A stretch of 64,000 nucleotides of DNA from the NCBI GenBank assembly GCA_963770035.1, contig CAVYON010000065.1:1-64000 (forward strand), given 5' to 3'. The DNA comes from Roseiarcus sp963770035. GTDB taxonomy: Bacteria > Pseudomonadota > Alphaproteobacteria > Rhizobiales > Beijerinckiaceae. How positions within the stretch are numbered: the stretch's first letter is position 1; each line of letters starts with the position of its first letter. Made by a program: the position numbers and the translations under genes. This document shows positions 11,560 to 20,656 of this stretch, in pieces. The notes beneath the pieces were generated by a model. That model worked only from the letters and a program-made list of their open reading frames with translations. It did not search any database and was not told the origin of the DNA.

Positions 11560-12054
11560 CTACCGCCACTGCGGGTGAAGCTTGATCTGGTCAAGCTGAC
11601 GCCCACCTCGGCGCCGCGAAGTCCGGAGTGGCCGGTAGACGCCAGCCCCGGTGATCGTTGCCGGCAGGACCTCGCCGTCGGCGCCTTCTTCGATACGAAC
11701 TTGCGCGCCTTTGGGAAGGCAAACCTCCATCGCCTCGAGCTGCGAGGCGCTCGGCGGGTCATGCCGCAAACCTGGCGCCCGTTCCAGCTCGGCCGACGTC
11801 AGCGTCGCCGCCCTCCGCTGCTCCGCGGCGAGGCGGATCGGAACAAACCTCGCGTTTTCGCTCGGCTCTCGCGACGAGGTGGTCGCCGCCGGCGCCTCGT
11901 TGCCCGCGACGCAGCGCCGATCTGGCCGACCTTCCCTTGAACGGCGGATCCATTTGAAGACCAGGTTCGCGCTCACGCCATTCGCCCGCGTCACGCCCGC
12001 AACCGATGCACTGGGCGTCAGAGCCGCCGCGACAATCCGGTGACCCTCCGCCAC
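11560..12054 (-). pseudogene. IS66-family TnpA (accessory protein) remnant
   Basis: Encodes a TnpA-like helix-turn-helix protein: HRIVAAALTPSASVAGVTRA then NGVSANLVFKWIRRSREG. The second half carries LPKGAQVRIEEGADGEVL, matching the C-terminal part of the IS66 accessory protein. It starts at a GTG. TnpB and TnpC should follow below 11560, but no trace of them is seen, so the element is truncated there. The orientation is opposite to the nearly complete IS66 copy to its right. Confidence 0.7.
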
Positions 12055-12161
12055 GCCCCAAGACCGCCGCTTTCTCGGCCACCGCTCTTAGGCCGTACGC
12101 CTCCGAGATCCACCCGGGGTGCGGGCTGGCGGTGGCAGCGAGGGTGATGGGCTGAGGCTGG

Positions 12162-12320
12162 CTATGGGGCGACGGCGGCGGCGACGCGCGCTTTGGCGTC
12201 GAGGCGTGCTTTCCAGGCCCAGGGCAGGAGTTCGCCGACGCGACGGGCGGGATGGTCGGGCAGCTTGGCGAGGACGTCAGCGAGCCAGGCGCGCGGGTCG
12301 ACGTCGCTGAGCTTGCATGT
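12162..12320 (-). pseudogene. C-terminal remnant of an IS66 TnpC transposase
   Basis: The minus-strand reading TCKLSDVDPRAWLADVLAKL, continuing with PDHPARRVGELLPWAWKA and a stop, is the conserved tail of IS66 transposases. Only about 50 codons remain. It lies upstream of the TnpA remnant on the same strand, which is the wrong order for one element, so at least two insertion events are represented. Confidence 0.75.
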
Positions 12321-12336
12321 TTATGCCGAGGGCCGA

Positions 12337-12423
12337 ACTATGCCGAATGGTTGGTGGCGTGATCGCCGCACGTGGATTTTCAAGGCGTGGAGCGAACCCA
12401 GTCCCACTTCCATTCGGCATAGT
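12337..12423. repeat. 14-bp perfect inverted repeat around a 59-bp spacer
   Basis: ACTATGCCGAATGG (12337-12350) is the exact reverse complement of CCATTCGGCATAGT (12410-12423). It lies between IS66 fragments and could be the ends of a small non-autonomous element or the outer arms left from another insertion sequence. No coding sequence fits in the spacer. Confidence 0.5.
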
Positions 12424-12434
12424 CTTGCAGCAGC

Positions 12435-12513
12435 CTACAACGCGTCGAGGAAGGCGAGCAGATGGTCGGTGGGACGATAGCGGATTGGCTTTCCGCGCTC
12501 GTATGGCTGCAGC
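12435..12513 (-). pseudogene. C-terminal fragment of an unidentified protein cut by IS66
   Basis: The minus strand reads QPYERGKPIRYRPTDHLLAF, then LDAL and a stop. The reading frame enters the left end of the IS66 element at 12514, which suggests that the fragment is the tail of a gene interrupted by the insertion. I do not recognise the parent protein; its N-terminal part is not evident beyond the right end of the element at 15745. Confidence 0.35.
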
Positions 12514-12576
12514 GTAAGCGGCACGGCGATCGCACCTACAAAATCGCACGGCATCCGATAGCATCCAGAGCGGGCA

Positions 12577-13044
12577 GTGGATGCGTCGGATATCGCCGTG
12601 AAGAATGACAGTCATAGTGACACTCATAGAGACAGTCGCACAGGCGATGATCGCTATCGCCGAGTTGAGTTGATCACCGGGACGCCGCGCCATATGCGCA
12701 GGAGTGATGAGGAGCGGGCTCGAATTTTGGCGGAGAGCTTTGAGCCGGGCGCGAATATCGCAGCGGTGGCGCGTCGGCACGGGGTCAACGGCGGCCTGCT
12801 ACATTATTGGCGAAAACGCGCAAGGGCGCAGGCTCTGGAAGCGACGTTGACGCAGGCGCCACTGTTCGTCCCCGTAGCGATTGCCAAGCCGAGTGAGATG
12901 GGCGGTAACGAAGGCGCGCGTGCATCGGCGTCGCCCCGACGGATGATTGAGATTGAGACGGCTGGCGCGCGCGTTCATGTTCCCGAGGGCGTTGACGCCA
13001 AGACGCTTTCGGTTGTGTTGGCCGCGCTGGGTCGCGCGTCGTGA
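12577..13044 (+). CDS. tnpA: IS66 accessory protein TnpA
   Basis: A 155-residue protein with an N-terminal helix-turn-helix of the transposase IS3/IS911 type: MRRSDEERARILAESFEPGA, then NIAAVARRHGVNGGLLHYWR. Its C-terminal part (ARVHVPEGVDAKTLSVVLAA) is typical of IS66 TnpA. The first 40 residues are poorly conserved, so translation may start later, near the MRRSDEE methionine. Its end overlaps the start of tnpB (ATAGG/GTGATAG region), indicating coupled translation. Confidence 0.8.
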   Translation: MDASDIAVKNDSHSDTHRDSRTGDDRYRRVELITGTPRHMRRSDEERARILAESFEPGANIAAVARRHGVNGGLLHYWRKRARAQALEATLTQAPLFVPVAIAKPSEMGGNEGARASASPRRMIEIETAGARVHVPEGVDAKTLSVVLAALGRAS

Positions 13045-13394
13045 TAGGCGTTCGCAGCGAGTTGAAGGTATTGGTGGCGTCGCGGCCGATTGATTTCCGC
13101 CGCGGGGTCCATGGCTTGGTTGCGCTGGTCGCGCAGGCATTGGGGGCCGATCCCTACTGCGGCAATATCTTCGTCTTCAGGTCGAAACGGAAAGATCGGC
13201 TGAAAGTGCTCTTCTGGGACGGGACCGGGATGGTCCTGATGACAAAATGGCTTGAAGAAAGCGCGTTCACCTTTCCTCCTATTCAAGACGGCGCGGTTGT
13301 TCTGACGGCGACGCAGTTCTCGGTTCTGGTGGCGGGATTGGACTGGACCCATGTTGCTCAGAAGGCTGTGAGAAGGCCCAATAAAATCGCTTGA
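13041..13394 (+). CDS. tnpB: IS66 accessory protein TnpB
   Basis: 117 residues, the usual length of IS66 Orf2. It carries the family signature VASRPIDFRRGVHGLVALV, then NIFVFRSKRKDRLKVLFWDG. It is required for IS66 transposition in characterised elements, though its biochemical role is unsettled. It overlaps tnpA by 4 bp and is followed after 50 bp by tnpC. Confidence 0.85.
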   Translation: MIGVRSELKVLVASRPIDFRRGVHGLVALVAQALGADPYCGNIFVFRSKRKDRLKVLFWDGTGMVLMTKWLEESAFTFPPIQDGAVVLTATQFSVLVAGLDWTHVAQKAVRRPNKIA

Positions 13395-13444
13395 AACCCT
13401 TGCTTTTGCTGGCGATTTAGGGAGTTTTTTGCTAGTGTTCCTTC

Positions 13445-15020
13445 ATGGCGCTTCGCCCCGAATCCCTCCCTCGCGACCCCGATCGTTTGATCGAGATGGT
13501 GCTCGCCTGCGAGGGCGAAATCGAGTCCTTGCAGGCGACGATCGTGAAGCTGAGGACGATCATTTTCGGGGCGCGGTCGGAAAAGAGCGCCGTCATCATC
13601 GCGGAGCAATTATCGCTGGGGCTGGGCGACGTCGCGACGGATGCCGCGCTCTCGTCGCCGGCGAATGACGACGGCCATGACGACGAGCGCGGGAACAAGA
13701 CCGGTCCGGAAACGCGGAAGAAGCGCAACCGCAACATCGGGGCCTTGCCCAGGCATCTCCCCTGCGTCGATGTGATGATCGAGCCGGAGACGACGAGGTG
13801 TCCCTGCTGCGCGGGCGCGTTGCACCGCATTGGCGAGGACGTCAACGACGTGGTCGATCGAGTTCCCGCGGTGCTTCGGATCCTGCGCACCATCCGCCCA
13901 AAATACGCGTGTCGGGCCTGCGAGGGCGCGGTGGTTCAGGCCAAGGCGCGCCCGCGCCTGATCGAGAGCGGCATGGTCTCGACGGCCGTCGTCGCATGGA
14001 TTGCCTCGGCGAAGTTCGCCTGGGGCTCGACGCTGTATCGCCAGGCGCAGATCCTTGCCGGCGATGGCCTCGCCATCGACCGCCAGACGCTGGCGCGCTG
14101 GATGAAGCAGGCGGCGTGGATGGTGAAGGGCCTGTATGACCTGCAACTCGCGGCCATGCACAGTCATCCCCGCCTGTTCTGCGACGAAACGCCGGTGCGG
14201 GTGCTCGATCCTGGGCGAGGCCGAACAAAAGTCTGCCAGTTCTGGGCGCATGCGACGGATGACAGGTCATGGAAAGGGCCGGCGCCTCCGGCGGTCGCCT
14301 ATGTCTTCGCAGGCGGTCGGGGCAAGAAGGAGATCCTTACCCAACTGACCGGGTTCGAGGGCGTGCTGCAAGTCGACGGTTATGCCGCCTATGCCTCGCT
14401 GGCGGGCGACAAGAAGACGTCGAGGAAAATCCGCCTGGCGTTTTGTCTCGTTCACGCGCGAAGAAACTTCGTCGACGTCCACAAGACGACGAACTCGCCA
14501 TTCGCCAAAGAGGTCATCGAACGCATCGCGGCCGTCTACGCGATTGAGAAGCGGATCCGCGGCCTCGATGCCGACCAACGCCGCGCGGTCCGGCAGGCCG
14601 AGACGAAGCCGCTGATGGAGGCCTTGAAGGCGCGGCTCGAAGCCACGAAAGACGGCATATCTCGGAAGTCGACCCTGGTCGGGGCGATTGACTACGCGCT
14701 CGAACGGTTGGTCGGGCCTGACGCTGTTCCTGGAGGACGGGCGGCTGGAGCCGGACACGAACATTGTCGAGCGTTCGATCCGGCCGATATCCATCGGAAA
14801 GAAGAATAGCCTGTTCTGTGGCAACGAAGGCGGCGGTGAGACCTGGGCGATTCTTGCGTCGCTTCTCAACACTTGCAAACTGCACGGCGTCGATCCCGAG
14901 ATCTATCTGACCGACGTCCTCGAACGCATGGTGTCCGGCGCGACGAAGAACAACCGATTGCATGAACTGCTCGTCTGGAACTGGAAGGCCGCGCGCGAGG
15001 CGCAAAAGGCCGTCGCATGA
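13445..15020 (+). CDS. tnpC: IS66 transposase TnpC, frameshifted near 14711
   Basis: DDE transposase of IS66. It has an N-terminal leucine-zipper-like region with IIFGARSEKS, a zinc-binding segment (TRCPCCAGALHRIGED), the catalytic core (RLFCDETPVRVLDPGRGRTK) and the IS66 C-terminal domain (NTCKLHGVDPEIYLTDVLER). The first frame ends at 14809; the correct sequence resumes as WSGLTLFLEDGRLEPDTNIV in the next frame. An extra T in cggttgg around 14711 explains the break. If real, the transposase is dead, because the break lies within the DDE domain before the last catalytic Glu. Confidence 0.85.
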
Positions 15021-15670
15021 CGACGGAAAAGCGACGAAGGACGGCTGGGAGCGCCGAGCCCGCCAAGACCATGGCCGATTACGCGATGTCGTTCGACCGG
15101 CTCGGCCGTTGGATCGACGAGCGCGCCAAGTCAGCGATGCTTCGTCATCCCCAGGCGACGTCCCTTTCTATGCTCGACGGCGCGGCCGCCGCCGTCGTCG
15201 CCGGGCCGGTCTCGATGATGCCCGAGGAATGGGTCTGCCCGCTGCTCGGCGTCGATCCGGACGACTTCAACCACGACACGGAGACATTCTCCGCGATCGC
15301 CGCCACGCTCACGCGACACAACGCGATCGTCAACGCGCCGTCCACGAAACCGGAAAGCTTCGAACCTGTATTCGTGCGCACGCCAAACGGCGAGGTCGAC
15401 GCGCGGGCCTGGTGCATGGGCTTCTACGCGGTCATCAAGTTGCGGCTGCTCGCGTGGTCCCGATTGATGAGCCCGAACGCTGCCGAGTACGGACTGATGC
15501 TGCCAATATTATTCTACTGCGCCGACCCCCTCCGGCCGCCCAGTTCTCGACCCCCACCGGCGCCGTCTGGATGCTCCGTCCTTCGCTCACGAGTTGTGGC
15601 GCGACATTCCGGCCGTCGTTGAGGCCATGCGCCAGTTCTGGATGCCGAGCCGGTTCGCCCGGGTTAAATA
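15017..15670 (+). CDS. UPF0149/YecA-like protein carried by IS66, frameshifted
   Basis: The protein starts by overlapping the tnpC stop by 4 bp (GCATGACG), so it belongs to the element. The sequence MADYAMSFDRLGRWIDERAK, then DGAAAAVVAGPVSMMPEEWV and a C-terminal ARAWCMGFYAVIKLRL segment, fits the YgfB/YecA (UPF0149) fold. The first frame goes off near 15536; removing one C gives the natural ending AHELWRDIPAVVEAMRQFW and the stop at 15668-15670. Its function in transposition is unknown. Confidence 0.65.
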
Positions 15671-15680
15671 GTCGCCGGAG

Positions 15681-15719
15681 CAGCCCAGGCAGCCCGGGCA
15701 GCCCGGGCAGCCTGGGCAG
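15681..15719. repeat. tandem 9-bp repeat (cagcccggg, about 4.3 copies)
   Basis: cagcccagg, cagcccggg, cagcccggg, cagcctggg and a final cag run head to tail just inside the right end of the IS66 element, after the passenger gene. Each unit is part of a self-complementary core (cccggg). Confidence 0.8.
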
Positions 15720-15952
15720 ACAGGTGTATGCTCGTACCGCTTACGGTTGAACGGCCCCTGAGGGCGGAGACCATGCCTATAGGTGTCAAAGGGAAGGATC
15801 GCTCGCCTGCCCATTTGCGACGTTTGCGGTCGCGATCCGCAACGAACGCTCAACGTGCGCGCCATGAGACGGCAGCGCTTGCCGATGGGTGCAAGCTCCG
15901 CCCGGCGACTTTGGCAAATGCAATGCGACTCGAGGACTAAACGTCCGGCGGC

Positions 15953-17104
15953 TCACCGTTCAGAAACAAAGATGATGCTCCGATCGAGCTTCGCGATGCT
16001 GTCCCAGCTTCCGAGCGCCAAGGCTCGGTCGATCTCGCGCCGGTAGAGCTCGAGCACCCAATAGGCCCCGTCCTCGCCGGCGCAGGCCACGCCCCAAAGA
16101 TGCGGCCGGCCGATGAGCACGGCCCGCGCGCCGAGAGCCAGCGCCTTCACAACGTCGACGCCGCGGCGGAAGCCTCCGTCGATCAGCACCGGAATCGCGT
16201 CCTCAACTGCGTCGACGATGGCCGGCAGCGCGACGATCGATGGAATTGCGCCGTCGAGCTGCCGCCCGCCGTGATTGGAGACGACGACGCCGTCCGCGCC
16301 GCACTTCAGCGCTTGCCGGGCATCGTCAGGATGCAGAAGGCCCTTGATCACCAGCGGCCCACGCCATTGCCGTCGCAACCATTCGACGTCGCTCCAACTG
16401 ACCGCCGGGTCGAGCTGCTCGGCCATCAGCGGACCGAAGGCCCCGATCGAGGTCCGCTCGCCGTAGTTGACGAAGGTCGGCGACGGCGCGCTTGCCATGC
16501 GCATGAGCCAGCCGGGACGGCTGATGAAGTCGACGAAGCTGCGCGGACCCCACCGCAAAGGAAAGCTCAGCCCGTTGCGCGCGTCGCGGTCGCGGCCAGC
16601 GGTCACCTGGTTGTCGACGGTGAGGATCAGCGCCTTGTAGCCGGCGCTTGCGGCTCGCGCAGCGAACTCGGCGGTGAGCCCGCGATCCTTGTAGAGAAAC
16701 ACCTGCATCCATTTCGGCCCCGGCGTGGCCGCGCCGATCGCCTCGATCGTCGCGGTCGAAGCGTGGCTGGTCGAATAGATCGTCCCGAAGCGCGCCGCGG
16801 CGCGGGCCGCGGCCAGTTCCGCGTGCGGCCACAGGAGGCCGGCGAGGCCAGTCGGGCCGATGATGACGGGTGACGGCAGCTTGACGCCGAACAGCTCGAC
16901 CGATTGGTCGCGCTTCGGCGCTCCTTCAAGCAGCTTCGGGACGATTTCGATCGCGGCGAGAGCGGCCTCGTTGCGCCGCATGGTGATCTCGTCGCCGGCG
17001 GCGCCGTCCACCATGTCGAACACCATGCGCGGCAACCTGCTCTTTGCGAGCGCGCGCAGGGCGGCGACGCTATAGCCTTTGCGTTGCAGGGCGGCGGCGT
17101 CCAT
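15953..17104 (-). CDS. FMN-dependent 2-hydroxyacid dehydrogenase
   Basis: 383 residues, family of lactate/glycolate/mandelate oxidases (TIM barrel, FMN). It should oxidise an L-2-hydroxyacid to the 2-oxoacid. Visible are the N-terminal LPRMVFDMVDGAAGDE segment, the active-site block GADGVVVSNHGGRQLDG with its His and Arg, and the phosphate-binding LIDGGFRRGVDVVKALALGA then GRPHLWG. The start at 17104 is chosen because TGATG overlaps the stop of the upstream hydrolase; the open frame extends further upstream, but that extension is Arg-rich and reads through the other gene. The true substrate is unknown; the neighbours suggest a sugar-acid-derived compound. Confidence 0.85.
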   Translation of the reverse strand: MDAAALQRKGYSVAALRALAKSRLPRMVFDMVDGAAGDEITMRRNEAALAAIEIVPKLLEGAPKRDQSVELFGVKLPSPVIIGPTGLAGLLWPHAELAAARAAARFGTIYSTSHASTATIEAIGAATPGPKWMQVFLYKDRGLTAEFAARAASAGYKALILTVDNQVTAGRDRDARNGLSFPLRWGPRSFVDFISRPGWLMRMASAPSPTFVNYGERTSIGAFGPLMAEQLDPAVSWSDVEWLRRQWRGPLVIKGLLHPDDARQALKCGADGVVVSNHGGRQLDGAIPSIVALPAIVDAVEDAIPVLIDGGFRRGVDVVKALALGARAVLIGRPHLWGVACAGEDGAYWVLELYRREIDRALALGSWDSIAKLDRSIIFVSER

Positions 17105-17961
17105 CACACGTTCAGGCGATAGGCCTTGACGGCGTTGTCGCGAAAGAGCTTGCGCTTGTCGGCCCCGGAAAAGCCTGCGGTCGCCCAGTCGAGTGTCGTC
17201 AGCCACTGGAGGTAGCCGCCGGCCAGTTCGGACACCGGCCAGTCGCCGCCGTAGAGGATGCGGTCGGGGCCGAAATGCTCGACGACATGATCGATATAGG
17301 GGCGCAATTGCTCGCGGCTCCAGGTTCTTTGATCGGCCTCGGTGGTCAGTCCGGAGAGCTCGCAGACGACATTCGGCAGCGCCGCCATGTCGCGGACGTG
17401 ATCCCGCCAGGGATCGGCGATGCCTGCCTTGATTCCCGGCTTGCCGATGTGATCGAGGACGAACGCGACCTCGGGGCACGCACGCATCATCTTCAGCACA
17501 TTCGGCAACTGCGGATGGAAGACGCAAATGTCGAAAGACAGGTTGTATTTCGGCAACAGCCGCATCGCTTCGAGGAACCCCGGCTTCAGCACATACTCGG
17601 GGTCAGCCTGATTCTGGATCAGGCGGCGCACGCCGCGGATCGCCGGGAGTTTTGCGATCCGCGCGATTTCCGGCTCGATCGCCGCGCCTCTCTCCAGCGG
17701 CAGGCAGGCGACGGCGCCGAGCACGCGGCGGTCGCTCTTCGCGAGCCCGGCGATCCAATCCGCTTCGTCGAGGTATTGCGGCATGTCGACGTCGACCTCG
17801 ACGAAGACGAATCCCTCCATCTCATAGGGCTTAGCTGACGCCGCGAGATCGTCAGGCGTCCAGTCACGTTTGAGCGACGGCGCCCCGTTCGACCAGCCGT
17901 AGCTGAAGCGCTTCTGATCCAAGAGATGGATATGGGAGTCAACGATGGGGAAATCGATCAT
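17104..17961 (-). CDS. COG3618 amidohydrolase / sugar lactonase-type hydrolase
   Basis: 285 residues, amidohydrolase-2 family with a metal-dependent TIM barrel. The first strand carries the metal site PIVDSHIHLLD; later come FVLDHIGKPGI and the terminal Asp in RILYGGDWPVSEL. Characterised relatives hydrolyse L-fucono- or L-rhamnono-lactones and pyrone carboxylates. It sits between the RraA-like aldolase and the FMN dehydrogenase and shares a stop-start overlap with the latter. Lactonase activity in sugar-acid breakdown is inferred. Confidence 0.8.
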   Translation of the reverse strand: MIDFPIVDSHIHLLDQKRFSYGWSNGAPSLKRDWTPDDLAASAKPYEMEGFVFVEVDVDMPQYLDEADWIAGLAKSDRRVLGAVACLPLERGAAIEPEIARIAKLPAIRGVRRLIQNQADPEYVLKPGFLEAMRLLPKYNLSFDICVFHPQLPNVLKMMRACPEVAFVLDHIGKPGIKAGIADPWRDHVRDMAALPNVVCELSGLTTEADQRTWSREQLRPYIDHVVEHFGPDRILYGGDWPVSELAGGYLQWLTTLDWATAGFSGADKRKLFRDNAVKAYRLNV

Positions 17962-18013
17962 AGCCCATTGCCTCCAACCCCCGTCGCGAAGGACCGCCGC
18001 GCCGCGACGCCTG

Positions 18014-18688
18014 TCACCTGGCGCTTCCCGGTCGTCGCGCCGCGATGGCGACCGGAAGATCTCTCAAGCCGCCCTGCACGCGCTTCAGCATCGCGGCTTC
18101 CGCAGCCCTCACACGGTCAAGATTGGCGAGCGTTTCGGCCAGGCGCGCGCGCGGCACGACGACAACTCCGTCGCGATCGCCGACAACCACATCGCCCGCC
18201 GCGACCGCCAAACCGCCGCAGATGATCGGTAGGCCAACGGCGCCCGGGCCACGTTTGCCGGGAGAATTCGGGCTCACACCCATTGCATAGACCGGCAGGT
18301 TCAAGGCTTCGAGATCGGCGAAGTCGCGCACCAGACCGTCGGTGACGAAGCCGGTCACGCCGCGATTGCGCGCGACGCCGAGCAGAAGATCGCCGGTCAC
18401 GGCGGCGCCGGCGAAGAAACCCGTCGCGGCGACAAGCACGTCGCCCGGCTCGCTCTCGGCGCAGGCGGCGATAAGAGCCAGATTATCGTTGGGGCCGCAG
18501 TCGCAGGTCAGCGCGACACCGAAGAGAGAATTGCCGACGATCGGCTTGATGCGCCAGTCGAGCGCGCCCGAGCCGCCCATCGCGTCGACGATGAAGCTCG
18601 TCGACGCGCCGCGGAGTCCCTCGACCAGCTCGGACGGCGGCCGCTCGATGGCCGGCGCGAACACGAGCGAAGGCGGTTCCTCGATCAT
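18014..18688 (-). CDS. RraA-like aldolase/decarboxylase
   Basis: 224 residues when started at the ATG at 18688 (MIEEPPSLVFA); the open frame upstream of it is not conserved. RraA/HMG-aldolase fold with FIVDAMGG near the N-terminus, the active-site loop DNLALIAACAESEPGDVLV, and GVTGFVTDGLVRDFADLEAL, where Arg-Asp binds substrate and metal. Enzymes of this group cleave 4-hydroxy-4-methyl-2-oxoglutarate or decarboxylate oxaloacetate. Here it probably makes a retro-aldol cut of a 2-oxo acid produced by the neighbouring hydratase. Confidence 0.8.
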   Translation of the reverse strand: MIEEPPSLVFAPAIERPPSELVEGLRGASTSFIVDAMGGSGALDWRIKPIVGNSLFGVALTCDCGPNDNLALIAACAESEPGDVLVAATGFFAGAAVTGDLLLGVARNRGVTGFVTDGLVRDFADLEALNLPVYAMGVSPNSPGKRGPGAVGLPIICGGLAVAAGDVVVGDRDGVVVVPRARLAETLANLDRVRAAEAAMLKRVQGGLRDLPVAIAARRPGSAR

Positions 18689-18847
18689 GGCGGACCCGGT
18701 TCCTGTGACAGTCCGAACGCGCGCGGGCGCTTCTCTGCGGTCGTCCGCCGTGCGCGTAAGAACCAGGATGCACGTTCGACGCGCAAGGGGCAACCGCGGC
18801 AGGGGCGGCGTCGGGGCGGAAGCCGCGTGTCGCGGAGAACGACCTGC

Positions 18848-19657
18848 CTAACCTTCGGTCAGGGCGAGGCGGGCGTCTTCGAGCGGAATTCCAGTCAAAT
18901 GCGTCGTCCAAACCTCTCCGGGGGAAATCGGCGGAGCGCGCGTCAGCGAGCCGGTGGAAACGATGTCGCCCGGCGCGAGCGGGGGATTGTTCGCGTCGAC
19001 AGCCAAGACGGAGACGAGAGCGCGCAGCGCGTTGAGCGGACCGCCGAGCACATTGGCCGCATGGCCGCGATCGACGGACGCGCCGTTGCAGAAGAGTTCG
19101 GCTTCGCATGTCGTCAATTCGTGGGTCCATTCCCTTCTGCGCTCAGCGACGGAATGGCGCGGTCCGATCCAGAGCCCCGCATGCATGCCGAACCCCGCGA
19201 CCGCGTCAGCGGCAAGACAGTCCCAGCCGGGATAGATCGACTGAACGATCTCGAAGCCGTGCGCGACCCATGCGAGACATCCGGCGAGCGCCTCGTCGTC
19301 CATATCAGCCGCCGGCGCCGTGGCGAGGCCGAACACGATCTCAGGTTCGATACGCGGCTCGGCAACTCCCGCCACCGACGCGCGCGAGGCCATCCCCAGT
19401 TCGTGCGCCGAGCTCGCATATACGTAGCCCCACATCGGCGCATCGGCCTTGAACTTCGGCCAGGCGTCGCGATTGGTGAATCCGATCTTGCGCCCGACCG
19501 GTCTCTCGCCGCGCGCGGCGCGCAAGTCGCGGATGGTCCGGGCGATACGGTAGGCGTCCGCCATCTTGAAAGCGGAATCGCGAGTGGTAAGGGGCGCGAT
19601 TTGGCTCCCCGTTCCGAGAGAAGCGAGGACCTCGTCGGCAATCGCCCGATCGTTCAT
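18848..19657 (-). CDS. MhpD/FAH-family 2-keto-4-pentenoate hydratase-like enzyme
   Basis: 269 residues from the ATG at 19657, preceded by a good GGGAGG ribosome site; an upstream ATG at 19774 is rejected. The fold is FAH C-terminal. GRKIGFTNRDAWPKF and the metal-binding EPRIEPEIVFGLA are clear, and the family GDIVSTGSLTRAPPISPGE motif ends the protein. Relatives hydrate 2-hydroxypenta-dienoates or decarboxylate 2-oxohept-3-ene-dioates. Next to RraA-like and lactonase genes it probably supplies the 2-oxo-4-hydroxy acid for cleavage. Confidence 0.8.
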   Translation of the reverse strand: MNDRAIADEVLASLGTGSQIAPLTTRDSAFKMADAYRIARTIRDLRAARGERPVGRKIGFTNRDAWPKFKADAPMWGYVYASSAHELGMASRASVAGVAEPRIEPEIVFGLATAPAADMDDEALAGCLAWVAHGFEIVQSIYPGWDCLAADAVAGFGMHAGLWIGPRHSVAERRREWTHELTTCEAELFCNGASVDRGHAANVLGGPLNALRALVSVLAVDANNPPLAPGDIVSTGSLTRAPPISPGEVWTTHLTGIPLEDARLALTEG

Positions 19658-19894
19658 CGGAGGGGCCTCCCTTCTTTCAGCCGTCTCATTTTCGCCTCCC
19701 GCGCGCACGACCAGGATCGGTCGCCAACGCGGGACATTGTTCGTCGATTTGAAGTGAGTGTCGACCAGCGTCAAGAAGGAAGCGCGGGCGCCTCCGCCAG
19801 AACATCGCGAGGAGATCGCGATTAATCGATTTCGGTCCGAAAAGATTGCGGCCGGAGCAAGCTTTCCCTTACTCTGTTAGCGGCCGAAGTCGCG

Positions 19895-20656
19895 TCAATT
19901 GGTCAAACCCGTAATCATCGACACGATTTCGTTGCGGGTGATGGTTCGCGAGTCGCGAACGCCAATTTGGCGCCCCCGCCGTAAGACGCAGATGCGGTCG
20001 GCGAGACGGAACACTTGATCGAGGTTGTGGCTGACGATCACGATCGCCAGATCGCGCGCCTTCAACGACAGGATGATGCGCTCGACGCTCTCGGTTTCCG
20101 CGATGCCGAGCGCGGCCGTCGGCTCGTCCATCAGCACAAGCTTCGACGCCCAGTGCGTGGCCCGCGCGATTGCAATACCCTGCCGTTGGCCGCCAGAAAG
20201 GTCGCTGACGGTCGCGGTCGCCGAAGGGATGCGGACGTCGAGTTCGCCCATCAGCTTCTCCGTCTCCGCGATCATGCGGCTGCGCCTGAGCTTGCCGATC
20301 CAGGGAACGCTGAGCTCCCGGCCGAGAAATAGGTTCATGTAGACCGGCTGGCGCTCCGCAAGCGCGAGATCCTGGTAGACGACCTGAATTCCGCGCTCGC
20401 TGGCGGCGCCGGGATCCTTGAGCAGCGCCTCCTCGCCGTCGATTAAGATCGCCCCGCTTGACGACGGCTGCACGCCCGCGACGATCTTGACGAGCGTTGA
20501 CTTGCCCGCGCCGTTGTCGCCGACCAGCGCGACGATCTCGCCGGCAAGCACGTCGAGGGAGAATTCCTGGATCGCGACCACGCCGCCGAATGTCTTGTGG
20601 ATCCCGCGCAGCGACAGGACGGGCGGGCGCGTCTCAGCCATCGTCACAGCGGCCAT
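19895..20656 (-). CDS. sugar-type ABC transporter ATP-binding protein
   Basis: 253 residues, single ATPase domain of the FrcA/RbsA group. Walker A GDNGAGKSTL, signature LSGGQRQGIAIARA, Walker B LVLMDEPTAALG and the switch IVSHN are intact. Unlike RbsA it has only one ATPase half, so it should work as a homodimer. It starts 11 bp inside the end of the racemase-like gene and pairs with the truncated permease further upstream. No substrate-binding protein gene remains in the window. Confidence 0.88.
   Translation of the reverse strand: MAAVTMAETRPPVLSLRGIHKTFGGVVAIQEFSLDVLAGEIVALVGDNGAGKSTLVKIVAGVQPSSSGAILIDGEEALLKDPGAASERGIQVVYQDLALAERQPVYMNLFLGRELSVPWIGKLRRSRMIAETEKLMGELDVRIPSATATVSDLSGGQRQGIAIARATHWASKLVLMDEPTAALGIAETESVERIILSLKARDLAIVIVSHNLDQVFRLADRICVLRRGRQIGVRDSRTITRNEIVSMITGLTN

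Larger units (their letters stand above)
12514..15744 (+). mobile_element. IS66-family insertion sequence with UPF0149 passenger
   Basis: Bounded by GTAAGCGGCACG at 12514 and the inverted GTAAGCGGTACG ending at 15744; IS66 ends typically begin GTAAGCG. It holds tnpA, tnpB, tnpC and a fourth gene in order on the plus strand, total 3,231 bp. The 8-bp flanks (gctgcagc and ggttgaac) do not match, so the expected target duplication is missing and one flank has probably been rearranged. The 208 bp between its right end and the next gene contain nothing recognisable. Confidence 0.75.

Noticed and set aside
15953..17527. 524-residue version of the FMN dehydrogenase
   Set aside because: The first 140 residues overlap the lactonase-type gene out of frame; a TGATG overlap marks the real start at 17104.
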